A stretch of 64,000 bases of DNA from Caballeronia zhejiangensis. GTDB taxonomy: Bacteria > Pseudomonadota > Gammaproteobacteria > Burkholderiales > Burkholderiaceae. The stretch lies in contig NZ_JFHD01000007.1 in the NCBI RefSeq assembly GCF_000698575.1, forward strand, positions 124,001 through 188,000. The letters are read 5' to 3'. Numbering within the stretch: position 1 is the stretch's first letter; each line of letters starts with the position of its first letter. The position numbers were made by a program, and so were the translations under genes. Positions 42,999 to 52,686 of this stretch are shown one piece after another. The notes under the pieces were generated by a model. That model was not told where the DNA came from. It worked only from the letters and a program-made list of their open reading frames with translations, and did no database searches.

Positions 42999-44297
42999 AT
43001 GATCGTCCTAAGCCTTCTGTCCGACCACGCGCCCGGCGCGCTCGCCAACCATCGCCACTACGCACGGGAATTCGGCTATCGCCACATCGAGATCGACTTG
43101 TCCGATTTGTCGGGAAGCAACAAGCACCTGCAATGGGTCTACAAGTACGAAGCGTTGCTGCGTCATTTGAGCCGCGCCGCGCCGAACGAAATCCTCATGC
43201 TGCTGAGCGAGAACGCCGCGATACTGCGGCCCGTCGCATTGCCCGATCTCATGGCCGGGCGCGACTGGCTCCTGACTTGCGCCGAAGGCCATATCCCGCA
43301 GACGGATATCCTCATCTTCCGCAATACGGAACCGGTGCGCCGCAAGCTCGCGGATCTCGTCGGCCGCTGCCGGCTCGGCGTCGCGTTGCCGGAAAACGAA
43401 GGCGAAATGCTGCATGACTTCACGATTTGCCCGCAACAGTTCCGCGTCGGCGACGTGTACGTTGTGCTTCCGGCCGCGGTCAATCTCGAATGCGTCTGGG
43501 CGACGTGGAACAGCTTCTCCACCTGCTTTCGCGACGAGAAACATCATCGGCGGCTTCGTGCGGCAGCGTTTGAACACATCAACGAATGCAGGACGCGCGC
43601 AACGCCGTTTCTCTCGCTCGCCAATCCGGGCGTGCATGAAACCGAAACGCAAAGCGTCTATCAACCGAACCACGCGATCGCGATCGTCATGCTCTATACG
43701 CCGAATATCGCGCAGTACGGGCGCATCGCCGAGGCCAACATCAGGCAATATTGCAAACGCCACGGTTACACGCTTTACGTGCATCGCGATGTTCCGCCGC
43801 GATTGAACGACGGAAAGACGTCGGCGAACTGGCACAAGGCCGCGTTGCTGCACGCGTACTTGCCGCATCATCAATGGGTGTTCTGGCTCGATGCCGATGT
43901 GCTCATCAACGACATGAACCGCCGTCTCGAACCGCTCACGCGCGAACGCGACACCGTGTTGGCACGCGATATCGGAACGTGGGCGTTCAACTCCGGCATC
44001 ATGGGCTTTCAGCGCAATCAGCAGAACTACGACGCTCTCGCGCGTGTGATCGAAAGGTGCCGGAACCTGGACGACAGATCCCACATCTATGCGAACCAGG
44101 GCGATCAGTATTACTTCATCGATGTCTTCCACTCGCTGCCGGACTTCGATGCGACGCGCATTTACGATTTCATCGAACTGAACACGCCCTGGGTCTATCG
44201 CCGCCCGGACAGCTTCATGGTTCATTACATCGGCATGTGGGAAGATAACCGCGCGCTTATCATGGACTACGACCTCCGCCACGCCGCGATGGAATGA
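42999..44297 (+). CDS. Tandem-domain GT34-like glycosyltransferase
   Basis: 432 residues. The C-terminal half (about 226-430) matches the galactosyl/mannosyltransferase GMA12/MNN10 (GT34) pattern: [34 protein letters not shown], metal-binding [10 protein letters not shown] (DxD at 298-300), [12 protein letters not shown], and VHYIG. The N-terminal half repeats the same order ([12 protein letters not shown] at 2-13, [10 protein letters not shown] at 49-58, [12 protein letters not shown] at 65-76) but the DxD is changed to SENA, so it looks like a dead copy. It would be cytoplasmic. Acceptor unknown; no other glycan gene is close. Confidence 0.75.
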   Translation: MIVLSLLSDHAPGALANHRHYAREFGYRHIEIDLSDLSGSNKHLQWVYKYEALLRHLSRAAPNEILMLLSENAAILRPVALPDLMAGRDWLLTCAEGHIPQTDILIFRNTEPVRRKLADLVGRCRLGVALPENEGEMLHDFTICPQQFRVGDVYVVLPAAVNLECVWATWNSFSTCFRDEKHHRRLRAAAFEHINECRTRATPFLSLANPGVHETETQSVYQPNHAIAIVMLYTPNIAQYGRIAEANIRQYCKRHGYTLYVHRDVPPRLNDGKTSANWHKAALLHAYLPHHQWVFWLDADVLINDMNRRLEPLTRERDTVLARDIGTWAFNSGIMGFQRNQQNYDALARVIERCRNLDDRSHIYANQGDQYYFIDVFHSLPDFDATRIYDFIELNTPWVYRRPDSFMVHYIGMWEDNRALIMDYDLRHAAME

Positions 44298-44319
44298 CGC
44301 GCTCGCCACCATCGTTGCC

Positions 44320-44349
44320 GCGCCGCCGGTAAGATGTACCGGACGGCGC
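44320..44349 (+). terminator. Hairpin after the glycosyltransferase gene
   Basis: GCGCCGCCGGT (44320-44330), loop AAGATGT, ACCGGACGGCGC (44338-44349) with one bulged A. It starts 22 bases after the stop. No T tract, so its terminating strength is uncertain. Confidence 0.5.
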
Positions 44350-44472
44350 CGCGCGTGCCCTGCAACCAAACCGCCACAATCACAGCCGATCATTAACCAG
44401 CGCGCAGGATTCGATCTGCGCAAGCCGCACGCACGACGCTCGACCAATCCTCTCACTCATCAGGAGAACCAA

Positions 44473-46872
44473 TTGAACGACGACGTCACTCGCACGACCG
44501 CCCTCGAGACGCCTCTCGATCCCGATCTTCTCGCGAAGATCGACGCCTACTGGCGGGCCTGCAATTATCTTTCGGTCGGCATGATTTACCTGCGGGCGAA
44601 TCCGCTGCTGCGCGAGCCGCTCGAGCGCGAACACATCAAGCGGCGTCTGCTCGGACACTGGGGCTCCGATCCCGGCCAGTCGTTCGTCTGGGTGCATCTG
44701 AACCGGCTCATCAAGCGCGATGATCTGAACGTCCTGTTCGTCTCCGGTCCCGGCCATGGCGCGCCCGCGACGCTCGCGAACTCGTGGCTCGAAGGCCATT
44801 ACTCGGAGATTTACCCCGATCGCAGTTTCGACGAGCGCGGCATGCTCAAGCTCTTTCGCGCGTTTTCGTCGCCGGGCGGCATCGGCTCGCATTGCACGCC
44901 GGAAACGCCGGGATCGATTCACGAAGGCGGCGAGCTCGGTTACAGCCTGTCGCATTCGTTCGGCGCGGCGTTCGACAATCCCGATCTGATCGTCGCGGCG
45001 GTCGTGGGCGACGGCGAAGCGGAAACCGGCCCGCTCGCCACATCGTGGCATTCGAACAAGTTTCTCAATCCCGCGACCGACGGCGCCGTGCTGCCGATTC
45101 TCCACCTGAACGGCTACAAGATCGCCAATCCGACGATCCTCGCGCGCATTCCGCACGACGAGCTCGAAGACCTGTTCAGGGGCTACGGCTACGCGCCGCA
45201 TTTCGTCGAAGGCGACGATCCGGAAACGATGCATCAGCGCATGGCCGCGACCTTGGAACGCTGCATCGCCGATATCCGCGCGATTCAGGCGAACGCGCGC
45301 GCCAATCCTGAGAACGTGACGCGCCCGCGCTGGCCGATGATCGTGTTGCGCACGCCCAAAGGCTGGACCGGACCGAAGGAAGTCGACGGCCGGAAGGTCG
45401 AGGATTACTGGCGCTCGCATCAGGTGCCGATCGCGGATGCCGTAAGCAATCCCCGCAGTCTCGCGCAACTGGAAGCGTGGCTGCGCAGCTACAAGCCCGA
45501 GGAACTGTTCGATGAAGACGGCCGTCTGATCGAACCGCTGCGCGCGCTCGCGCCCGAAGGCACGCGCCGCATCAGCGCGAATCCGCACGCGAACGGCGGC
45601 GCGCTGCGGCAATCGCTCGACATGCCCGATATCCGCGACTACGCGTTCGAGTTCAAACGCGCCGCAAGCGTCTACACGTCGCCGACGGCCGTGCTCGCCA
45701 CGTTCCTGCGCGAAGTGATCCGCCGCAACATGACGAGCTTCCGTCTCTTTGGCCCGGACGAGACCGCGAGCAACAAGCTCGACGGCGTGTACGAAGTATC
45801 GGGCAAGCGCTGGATCGCACAGACGCTGCCCGAAGACGAAGACGGCGGCGCGCTGTCCGTCGACGGACGCGTCATGGAGATGCTGTCGGAGCACACGCTC
45901 GAAGGCTGGTTCGAAGGTTACGTGCTCACCGGGCGTCAGGGTCTTTTCGCGACCTACGAAGCGTTCGTGCACGTCATCGATTCGATGTTCAACCAACACG
46001 CGAAGTGGCTCGAAAAAGCAAAAACCGAAGTCGGCTGGCGCGCGCCGGTGCCGTCGATCAACCTGCTCATCACGTCGCTCGTGTGGCGGCAGGATCACAA
46101 CGGCTTCACGCATCAGGATCCCGGCTTTCTCGATGTCGTCACGAACAAGAGCCCGAACGTCGTGCGTATCTATCTGCCGCCCGATGCGAACTGCCTGTTG
46201 AGCGTCGCGGATCACTGTCTGCGCACGCACGACTACGTGAATGTGATCGTCGCGGACAAGCAGCCGCATCTGCAATATCTGAACATGCAGGACGCCATCG
46301 TGCATTGCGCGAAGGGCATCGGCATCTGGGACTGGGCGTCGACGGATCAGGGCGCGGAGCCGGATGTCGTGATCGCGTGCGCGGGCGATATCGCGACGAT
46401 GGAAGCGCTCGCCGCCGTCGAAATCCTGAAGGCGCATTGCACCGATCTGAAGATCCGCTTCGTCAACGTCGTCGATCTCTTCAGGCTGCTGCCGGACACC
46501 GAGCATCCGCACGGCTTGTCGCATCGCGATTTCGATTCGATCTTCACGCGCGACAAACCCGTGATCTTCAACTTCCACTCGTACGCGTCGCTCGTGCACA
46601 AGCTCACGTACAACCGCACGAATCACGCGAACATGCACGTTCACGGCTATCGCGAGCGCGGCAACATCAACACGCCGTTCGAACTCGCGATCATCAACGG
46701 CGTGGATCGCTATACGCTCGCGATCGACGTGATCGACCGCGTGCCGCGCATCGCGGGCAGCAGCGCGCATACGAAGGAATGGCTCAAGAACCAGATCATC
46801 GAGAGCGTGCGGTACGCGCATGAGGAAGGCATCGATCGCGACGAGATCCGCGAGTGGACGTGGAAGGATTGA
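44473..46872 (+). CDS. xfp: Phosphoketolase (xylulose-5-phosphate/fructose-6-phosphate)
   Basis: 799 residues, the normal length. The start is TTG at 44473, 5 bases after AGGAGAACC; no ATG fits. Thiamine-diphosphate enzyme: [40 protein letters not shown], the ThDP/Mg motif [31 protein letters not shown], and the C-terminal [16 protein letters not shown]. It splits xylulose-5-phosphate (or fructose-6-phosphate) with phosphate to acetyl phosphate plus an aldose phosphate. No acetate kinase gene follows here, so the acetyl phosphate must be used by an enzyme encoded elsewhere. Confidence 0.95.
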   Translation: MNDDVTRTTALETPLDPDLLAKIDAYWRACNYLSVGMIYLRANPLLREPLEREHIKRRLLGHWGSDPGQSFVWVHLNRLIKRDDLNVLFVSGPGHGAPATLANSWLEGHYSEIYPDRSFDERGMLKLFRAFSSPGGIGSHCTPETPGSIHEGGELGYSLSHSFGAAFDNPDLIVAAVVGDGEAETGPLATSWHSNKFLNPATDGAVLPILHLNGYKIANPTILARIPHDELEDLFRGYGYAPHFVEGDDPETMHQRMAATLERCIADIRAIQANARANPENVTRPRWPMIVLRTPKGWTGPKEVDGRKVEDYWRSHQVPIADAVSNPRSLAQLEAWLRSYKPEELFDEDGRLIEPLRALAPEGTRRISANPHANGGALRQSLDMPDIRDYAFEFKRAASVYTSPTAVLATFLREVIRRNMTSFRLFGPDETASNKLDGVYEVSGKRWIAQTLPEDEDGGALSVDGRVMEMLSEHTLEGWFEGYVLTGRQGLFATYEAFVHVIDSMFNQHAKWLEKAKTEVGWRAPVPSINLLITSLVWRQDHNGFTHQDPGFLDVVTNKSPNVVRIYLPPDANCLLSVADHCLRTHDYVNVIVADKQPHLQYLNMQDAIVHCAKGIGIWDWASTDQGAEPDVVIACAGDIATMEALAAVEILKAHCTDLKIRFVNVVDLFRLLPDTEHPHGLSHRDFDSIFTRDKPVIFNFHSYASLVHKLTYNRTNHANMHVHGYRERGNINTPFELAIINGVDRYTLAIDVIDRVPRIAGSSAHTKEWLKNQIIESVRYAHEEGIDRDEIREWTWKD

Positions 46873-46941
46873 TGCGAGACTGAATGCGGCATGCAAGATG
46901 CCATCTGGCCTGATGAATGCAAAACGCCAGATGCAAAATGC

Positions 46942-46984
46942 AAAAAGCGCCCGGGGACAGGACATGCAGTCCGCCGGGCGCTTT
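46942..46984 (-). terminator. Intrinsic terminator of the MFS/HMGL/CaiB operon
   Basis: Stem AAAGCGCCCGG (46944-46954) with CCGGGCGCTTT (46974-46984), and an inner GGAC/GTCC stem. On the minus strand it runs into five T (plus-strand A at 46942-46946). It lies 22 bases after the MFS stop; plus-strand use from phosphoketolase is weaker. A second dyad CATCTGGC/GCCAGATG (46902-46933) lies beside it. Confidence 0.8.
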
Positions 46985-47006
46985 CCCGTTCGCAGAAGCC
47001 TTGGCG

Positions 47007-48344
47007 TCAGGCTTTGCGCTCCGAATGATCCTTCTGCCTGAGCGTCTGCGGCAAGCCGAAGAGCAGCAACAGCGCGCACAGCACGCTCATCGCGCCGATC
47101 GCATACAGCGCGGGCGTCGTGCTGCCCATCGTGTCGCGGATGCGGCCGACCATCACCGGGCTCACGATGCCGCCCAGTTGCCCCAGCGTGTTGATCAGCG
47201 CAATCCCGCCCGCCGCGCCCGCGCCGGTCAAGAGCTTCGGCGGCAGCGCCCAGAACGCCGGAATCGAGGCGATCACACCCGCGCCCATCACGCCGAGCGC
47301 GGCGATGAGCAGCGTCGTCTGCTTGTCGAAGATGCCCGCCGCGAAGAAGCCGGCAGCCGCCATCACGAGCAGCGTCGCGACGAACTTGCGGCGCTCGCCC
47401 GACCGGTCCGACATGCGGCCGACCACGACCATGCAGATCGCGCCGCAGATATATGGGACGGCCGTGAGCAAGCCGATGATCGTCGGATTCTGCGTGCCCG
47501 CCGCCCGGATCAGATGCGGCGCCCAGAAGTTGAGACCGTACGACGCGATCTGAATCAGGAAGTAGATCAGGCCGAGCATCAGGAAGCCGGGCGTCCTGAT
47601 CGCGCCGAACAGCGAATGGCCGGTGTCGGTATGCTGACTTTGCGTCGAGATCTGGCTCTTCAGATACGTCTTCTCGTCGCTCGTGAGCCACGCGGCGTCA
47701 TCGACGCGATCTTTCAGCACCTTCAGCACGAGAATGCCGAGCAGCACGCACGGCAGGCCGCCGAGCAGGAACAGCCAGTGCCATCCCGCGATGCCCGCGA
47801 CGCCATTCAGATGCCCGAGCACGAGCCCCGACAGCGGCGCACCGAAAAGCCCCGAGAAGGCCGACGCGAGAAACAGCATCGACGTGATGCGCCCGCGATA
47901 GCTCGCCGGAAACCACAGCGTCAGGTAATACAGCACGCCCGGCGCGAAGCCCGCTTCCATCGCGCCGATGATGAAGCGCAGTCCGTAGAACTGCCATTCC
48001 GTCTGCACGAAGACCATGAGCGCGGTCGCGATGCCCCACGAAATCATGATGCGCGCGATCCAGCGGCGCGCGCCGACCTTGTAGAGCAGCATGTTGCTCG
48101 GCACTTCGAAGAGCACATAGCCGATCACGAAAAGACTCGCGCCGAGACCGTATGCGGTGTCCGACAGGCCGAGCGAACTCTGCATCTGAAACTTCGCGAA
48201 GCTGATATTGATGCGGTCGAAAAACGCGAAGAAATAGCACAGCATGATGAGCGGCATGAGCCGCAATGCCACCTTGCGGATGATGTGCGAGGTGTTGCCG
48301 ACAATGTGCGGCTCATCGGCCGCGTGGACGCTTAGATCGCTCAT
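47007..48344 (-). CDS. MFS transporter, anion:cation symporter (ACS) type
   Basis: 445 residues, twelve transmembrane segments. The first block LRLMPLIMLCYFFAFFDRINISF is the ACS signature (D-R-x-N-x-S-F/A), and FEVPSNMLLYKVGARRWIAR is the A-motif region. The family takes up organic anions such as tartrate, phthalate, glucarate or galactonate. It is the last gene of the CaiB-HMGL-MFS unit, 33 bases after HMGL, with a strong terminator behind it. By context it should import the acid that is then activated to a CoA thioester. Confidence 0.92.
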   Translation of the reverse strand: MSDLSVHAADEPHIVGNTSHIIRKVALRLMPLIMLCYFFAFFDRINISFAKFQMQSSLGLSDTAYGLGASLFVIGYVLFEVPSNMLLYKVGARRWIARIMISWGIATALMVFVQTEWQFYGLRFIIGAMEAGFAPGVLYYLTLWFPASYRGRITSMLFLASAFSGLFGAPLSGLVLGHLNGVAGIAGWHWLFLLGGLPCVLLGILVLKVLKDRVDDAAWLTSDEKTYLKSQISTQSQHTDTGHSLFGAIRTPGFLMLGLIYFLIQIASYGLNFWAPHLIRAAGTQNPTIIGLLTAVPYICGAICMVVVGRMSDRSGERRKFVATLLVMAAAGFFAAGIFDKQTTLLIAALGVMGAGVIASIPAFWALPPKLLTGAGAAGGIALINTLGQLGGIVSPVMVGRIRDTMGSTTPALYAIGAMSVLCALLLLFGLPQTLRQKDHSERKA

Positions 48345-48377
48345 GTTTTGTCTCCAGTGTTGTTTTGGTCTTTTGAA

Positions 48378-49316
48378 TTAGATCGCTTGCACGTAATCGG
48401 GCGCCGGATGCAGATCGCAATTGCGTCCCGCCTTCGCGACTTGTCCCGACACTTCGTGTCCGACGAGCGCGGGCAACGTGCGCGACAGCGCAATCAGCCT
48501 TGGCAGATCGATGCCCGTCGGAATGCTCATCTCATCGCACATGTTCACGAGGTCTTCGGTGCAGATGTTTCCCGAAGCGCCCGGCGCGAACGGACAGCCG
48601 CCGAGACCGCCGAGCGCGGCGTCGAAACGGCGCGCGCCGGTGTCGTAGGCAGCGAGGACGTTGGCGAGGCCGAGGCCGCGCGTATTGTGAAAGTGCAGCG
48701 TCAGATCGGCGGCGGGGACGTGTTCGAGCACGCGTGCGACCAGCCGCGCGACCTGACGCGGATTCGCCATGCCGGTGGTATCCGCGAGCGTGATGCCGTC
48801 GATGCCCATTTCGCGATACGTCCGCGCGATCGACACGACGCGCTCTTCGTCGATGCGCCCCTCGAACGGGCAGCCGAACGCGGTCGCGACGGTCGCGTTC
48901 AGCGAAGCCTTGCCGGAGGCGAGCCGAACGACATTGCCGAAACCGGCCAGCGACGACTCGCAACTCATACGCATGTTCGCGCGATTGTGCGTCTCGCTCG
49001 CGGACATCACGAGGTTCAGTTCATCGGCGCCCGCGGCGAGCGCGCGCTCGGCGCCCTTCACGTTCGGCACGAGCGCGACGTAGATCACGCCTCGCCCGCG
49101 CCGGATGCCGTTGAAGACCGCGTCGCCATCGCGCAGCGCGGGAATCGCTTTCGGCGACACGAACGAGCCCGCCTCGATGCGGGAGAAGCCGCACGCCGAC
49201 AATGCGTCGATCAGCGCGATCTTGTCTTCGGTCTCGACCCACTGCTTTTCGATCTGCAGACCGTCGCGCGGCGCGACCTCCTGCACGACCAACGGTTCTT
49301 TGTATTCGTAATTCAT
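48378..49316 (-). CDS. HMG-CoA lyase-like enzyme
   Basis: 312 residues; its ATG overlaps the CoA-transferase stop (ATGA). Catalytic features of HMGL: VAPRDGLQ (Arg-Asp), SFVSPKAIPALRD, metal His pair in LTLHFHNTRGLG, and the flexible Cys loop GLGGCPFAPGASGNICTED. It cleaves a 3-hydroxyacyl-CoA such as 3-hydroxy-3-methylglutaryl-CoA to acetyl-CoA plus an oxo acid. The canonical LHCHDT is LHFHNT here, so an HMG-CoA analogue (for example a citramalyl-type CoA) is possible. Coupled to the CaiB enzyme and transporter. Confidence 0.9.
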   Translation of the reverse strand: MNYEYKEPLVVQEVAPRDGLQIEKQWVETEDKIALIDALSACGFSRIEAGSFVSPKAIPALRDGDAVFNGIRRGRGVIYVALVPNVKGAERALAAGADELNLVMSASETHNRANMRMSCESSLAGFGNVVRLASGKASLNATVATAFGCPFEGRIDEERVVSIARTYREMGIDGITLADTTGMANPRQVARLVARVLEHVPAADLTLHFHNTRGLGLANVLAAYDTGARRFDAALGGLGGCPFAPGASGNICTEDLVNMCDEMSIPTGIDLPRLIALSRTLPALVGHEVSGQVAKAGRNCDLHPAPDYVQAI

Positions 49317-50506
49317 TGCACCGCTCCTTCGGCACGCAACCGTTCCACTTCATCCGCGGCGAAGCCGAGCGATTCGAGCACCGATTGCGTATGCTCGCCG
49401 AGCGCCGGGCCTTGCCAGTGCACTTCGCCCGGCGTATCGGAGAGCTTCGGCACGATGCCCGGCATCTTCACCGATGCGCCGCCCGGCAGTTCTGCCTTCA
49501 GCAGCATGTCGCGCGCTTGGTAATGCGCGTCGTTGACGATGTCCGCGACGGAGTAGATGCGACCCGACGGCACTTCCTCGCGTTCGAGCGTCGCCAGGAC
49601 ATCGTCCATCGAGTGATGCGAGGTCCACGCGGTGATCGCTTCGTCGAGCATTGCGCTGTGACGCACGCGGCCGTCGTTGCGGGCAAGCGCGGGATCGTCC
49701 GCGAGATCGGGACGGCCGATCACGTTCATGAGCCGCCTGTAGATCGGGTCGCTGTTGCCCGCGATCACCACGAAGCCGCCATCCTCCGTGCGATACGTGT
49801 TCGACGGCGCAATGCCCGGCAGCGCCCCGCCGCTGCGCTCGCGCACATGGCCGAGCAGATCGTATTCGGGTACGAGGCTTTCCATCAGATTGAACACGCT
49901 TTCGACGAGCGAGACATCGACCACCTGGCCGTCGCCCTTGCCGGTCTTCACGCGCAGCACCGACATCAGCGCGCCGATCACGCCGTGCAGCGAAGCGAGC
50001 GAATCGCCGAGACTCACGCCGACGCGCGCCGGCAGCCCTTCTGCGTCGCCCGTCGTGTAACGGATGCCGCCCATCGCCTCGCCGATCGCGCCGAAGCCGG
50101 GCCGGTCGCGGTACGGACCCGTCTGGCCGTAGCCGGAGATGCGGACCATCGTGAGCTTCGGGTTTATTGCATGCAAAACGTCCCAGCCGAGACCGAGTTT
50201 TTCGAGCGAGCCGGGCCGCATGTTTTCGATGACGATGTCGGCATCGGCGGCGAGACGCTTGATCACGTCCGCGCCTTCGGGCGACTTGAGATTCACGCAC
50301 ACCGACTTCTTGTTGCGCGATTGCAGATACCACCAGAGCGAAGTGCCCTCGTGCAGCTTGCGCCATTTGCGCAGGGGATCGCCGGTATTCGGCGCTTCGA
50401 TCTTGATGACTTCCGCGCCGAATTCGGCCAGCATGCGCGCCGCGAACGGCGCGGCGATCAGCGTGCCGATTTCGATGACGCGAATGCCCTGGAGAGGTCC
50501 GCTCAT
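49313..50506 (-). CDS. CaiB/BaiF family CoA-transferase (class III)
   Basis: 397 residues; the ATG at 50506 has AGGAGA eight bases upstream, and the frame opens 29 codons earlier without a better site. Class III features: GIRVIEIGTLIAAPFAARML, FGAEVIKIEAPNTGDP, ENMRPGSLEKLGLGWD, GYGQTGPYRDRPGF, and the catalytic Asp in GVSLGDSLASLHGVIGALM. It moves CoA from a donor such as succinyl-CoA to a carboxylic acid. With the lyase and MFS gene it makes a pathway: import, CoA activation, C-C cleavage. Confidence 0.92.
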   Translation of the reverse strand: MSGPLQGIRVIEIGTLIAAPFAARMLAEFGAEVIKIEAPNTGDPLRKWRKLHEGTSLWWYLQSRNKKSVCVNLKSPEGADVIKRLAADADIVIENMRPGSLEKLGLGWDVLHAINPKLTMVRISGYGQTGPYRDRPGFGAIGEAMGGIRYTTGDAEGLPARVGVSLGDSLASLHGVIGALMSVLRVKTGKGDGQVVDVSLVESVFNLMESLVPEYDLLGHVRERSGGALPGIAPSNTYRTEDGGFVVIAGNSDPIYRRLMNVIGRPDLADDPALARNDGRVRHSAMLDEAITAWTSHHSMDDVLATLEREEVPSGRIYSVADIVNDAHYQARDMLLKAELPGGASVKMPGIVPKLSDTPGEVHWQGPALGEHTQSVLESLGFAADEVERLRAEGAVQ

Positions 50507-50594
50507 GCTGCTGTCTCCTGATGATGTGCTTTTCGATGGAGACAAGCTTATTGGCGAACGCTCGGGGACGTCCAACCGCATTTCGGCAAGCATC

Positions 50595-50613
50595 GTTCGT
50601 CAAACGCGAACGC
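50595..50613. promoter_or_regulatory. Candidate LysR operator upstream of the CaiB gene
   Basis: CGTTCG-N7-CGAACG is a 19-bp dyad; it contains the T-N11-A spacing of LysR sites (TTCG-N7-CGAA). It lies 89 bases upstream of the CaiB start, just behind the lysR stop. A further CGAACG half-site lies at 50555-50560, 40 bases closer to the gene. Confidence 0.6.
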
Positions 50614-50631
50614 TCGCCGGTTTTTTGAATG

Positions 50632-51549
50632 CTAAATGCCTGCTTCGACGGTCCGCAGATGATCGAACAGCAGCCGGCTCACGGGCGATAGCGCATCCGA
50701 ATCGCGCACGACGATCACGAGGCTGCGCGCTGCCCAGTCGTCGTCGAGCGCGACGGCCGCGAGTCCGAGCTGACGACCCATCGCTTCGAACACCTGCATC
50801 GGCAGCACGCCGACGCCCATGCCCGCCTGCACCATGCGGCACACGGCGTCGAAACCGGGAACGTGGATGCGCAACCGCAGTGCGCGCCCCGCCTGACGCG
50901 CCGCGAGATGCGTGCGCTGGTTGATGGAACTCGCCGAATGCAGCCCGATGTGATCGAAGTCGAGCGTCTGCGCGAATGCGATGCTCGCGCGCTTCGCCAG
51001 CGGATGATCGCCGGGCATGACGAGCGCGAGCCGGTCGTGCCGGTAATGCGCGGTTTCGAGGCCGCGCGTGTCGGCGTCGCCGGAACAGATGCCCAGGTCG
51101 ACGAGACTGTCCGCGACGCCTTCCACGATGCCGCCGCTCGGGCGCTCCTCGAGATCGATCTTGATCTGCTCGTGCACGGACGAAAACGCGCGCAAGTCTT
51201 CCGGCAGGAATTCGACGATCGCCGAGAGATTCGCCATCATCCGCACGTAGCCGCGGACGCCGCTCGCATGTTCGGCGAGTTCGATGCCGATGTTCTCGAC
51301 ATCGCGCAGCACGCGCCGCGCGTGATGAAGCAGCGTTTCGCCCGCCGGCGTCAGCGCCATGCCGCGCGCCTTGCGTTCGAACAGCGCGGCGCCGACGGCC
51401 TGCTCCAGTTCGAGCAGACGCTTGCTCGCCGCCGACACCGCGATCGCCTCGCGTTCCGCCGCGCGCGTGAGCGTGCCTTCCTCGAACACCGCGAGAAAGA
51501 GTTGCAGCGTCGTGAGATCGAGACGCCGAAGGAGATTGCGGGTAGCCAT
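50632..51549 (-). CDS. LysR family transcription regulator
   Basis: 305 residues; its ATG overlaps the thioesterase stop by one base (TGATG). N-terminal winged helix (RRLDLTTLQLFLAVFEEGTL, AAEREAIAVSAASKRLLELE), then a substrate-binding-type effector domain from about 90 (VRMMANLSAIVEFLPEDLRA, GVGVLPMQVFEAM). It is placed between the thioesterase and the CaiB-HMGL-MFS unit and all are on the same strand. With the dyad at 50595-50613 it is the likely activator of that unit, responding to the acid or its CoA ester. Confidence 0.92.
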   Translation of the reverse strand: MATRNLLRRLDLTTLQLFLAVFEEGTLTRAAEREAIAVSAASKRLLELEQAVGAALFERKARGMALTPAGETLLHHARRVLRDVENIGIELAEHASGVRGYVRMMANLSAIVEFLPEDLRAFSSVHEQIKIDLEERPSGGIVEGVADSLVDLGICSGDADTRGLETAHYRHDRLALVMPGDHPLAKRASIAFAQTLDFDHIGLHSASSINQRTHLAARQAGRALRLRIHVPGFDAVCRMVQAGMGVGVLPMQVFEAMGRQLGLAAVALDDDWAARSLVIVVRDSDALSPVSRLLFDHLRTVEAGI

Positions 51550-51935
51550 CAGCGCGCGTATTTGAAGGTGCCTTGCGCGCTCGCGATCATCACGCGATCG
51601 TCGACCCACGCTTCGCCGCGTGCAAAATAGACGGAGCGTCCCTGACGTTCGAGAAAGCCTTTTGCGACGACCTTGTCGCCGATGCCGCGATCGAGATAGT
51701 TCACGGTCAGCGAAAGAGTGAAGCCGTGCACAGGCGCGGCGCCGGTCGGAAAGAGACCGGCGTAGCCGCAAGCGGCGTCGAGCAGCGTGGCGATCGCGCC
51801 GCCTTGCAGGATGCGCTGCCGGTTCAGATGCCCGGCGTGTATCGGCATCGTGAATTCGGCGTAGCCCGCGCGCCATTCCGTGAGCGTCGCGCCGAGCGCT
51901 TCGAGAAACGGATTGTCCAGATCCAGGTTCGCCAC
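51549..51935 (-). CDS. PaaI-family hotdog thioesterase
   Basis: 128 residues from GTG 51935, which has AGGAG at six bases; an ATG 13 codons upstream has no such site. Hotdog fold with LNRQRILQGGAIATLLDAACGYAG (the HGG-like active-site helix) and LSLTVNYLDRGIGDKVVAKG. It hydrolyses acyl-CoA thioesters, so it may recover CoA in the neighbouring CoA-dependent pathway. Its stop overlaps the lysR start, an unusual enzyme-regulator pair that suggests co-expression. Confidence 0.85.
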   Translation of the reverse strand: MANLDLDNPFLEALGATLTEWRAGYAEFTMPIHAGHLNRQRILQGGAIATLLDAACGYAGLFPTGAAPVHGFTLSLTVNYLDRGIGDKVVAKGFLERQGRSVYFARGEAWVDDRVMIASAQGTFKYAR

Positions 51936-52231
51936 CTTTGCTCCTGATTGCCTGCGTTGCGGCGATTGTGCCATCGGCGGCCAGGCGCTGCCGGGCGGCA
52001 CGAACCTGTTTTCCGGACATCCAGAATGGAAAAACCCGCACGCGGCGGGTTCGATTTACGCAGTTCCGATTTACAAACTCACCGGACCGCGTTCCGTTTG
52101 GCAACGCACACAAAAATTCGCTATATGCGTTTCATGAAGGTGCGTCATGAATCGCATGGCGCATCTTTGTGCGCGTAAATATGCGTCGTGACAAAGCGTC
52201 TCACGAACGCAACACACTGCATTAAAGGGCG

Positions 52232-52423
52232 TCAGTTATATCCGCGAATGACGCAGGAGTTTTTTTCGTCATCGGTCTTGCCGAAACGTCCGCAAATCTC
52301 TGCGATATATTCGGGTTCGGCCGATACCTGACTCGAACGATGCGACACCGGAACGCTCGTGTCGTGCGGCAGCTCGCCGTCGTCGATCCAGGCGTAGAAA
52401 TGCGCGCTCGTATTGGCTTCCAT
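52232..52423 (-). CDS. Hypothetical protein, 63 residues
   Basis: The ATG at 52423 follows AGGAGACAAAAC; the frame opens 19 codons earlier without a better site. The sequence starts MEANTSAHFYAWIDDGELPH, is acidic, and ends with a single Cys in NSCVIRGYN. No family recognised. About 300 AT-richer bases (51936-52231) separate it from the thioesterase; I see nothing else there. Confidence 0.55.
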   Translation of the reverse strand: MEANTSAHFYAWIDDGELPHDTSVPVSHRSSQVSAEPEYIAEICGRFGKTDDEKNSCVIRGYN

Positions 52424-52610
52424 GTTTTGTCTCCTATCTATGAAGCGCGAAAAAAGCGTTTTGACAGATTCAGAATGCACTCATCGAAAGCGGCTGGCCC
52501 TAGTGGATTTCATTAATGGACGAAGCCCGCCAGCCTGACGATGATGATAAGAATGCCCGTTCGCAACGCAAATCCGAACCGGTTCCAATCCGCCTGTCTG
52601 TTTCGTAGCG

Positions 52611-52638
52611 AAAAAAATGCCCGGTGCATGACCGGGCA
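52611..52638 (-). terminator. Intrinsic terminator of the FAD-oxidase/ALDH operon
   Basis: Minus strand: TGCCCGG, loop TCATGCA, CCGGGCA, then seven T (plus-strand A at 52611-52617). It begins 48 bases after the FAD-oxidase stop. Confidence 0.85.
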
Positions 52639-52686
52639 GACTTGAATCATCGATTATGGAAAGCGGCGTTGGCAGTCTTCTATCAG

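Noticed and set aside
39319..43002. Very long open frame antisense to lhr (over 1200 codons)
   Set aside because: It mirrors the strongly supported helicase gene. In GC-rich DNA third-position bias keeps antisense frames open, and its composition (Arg, His, Ala, Gly) is typical of such shadows.
51936..52231. AT-richer stretch as a possible mobile or regulatory island
   Set aside because: It is short, shows no terminal repeats or coding frame, and nothing more can be supported.
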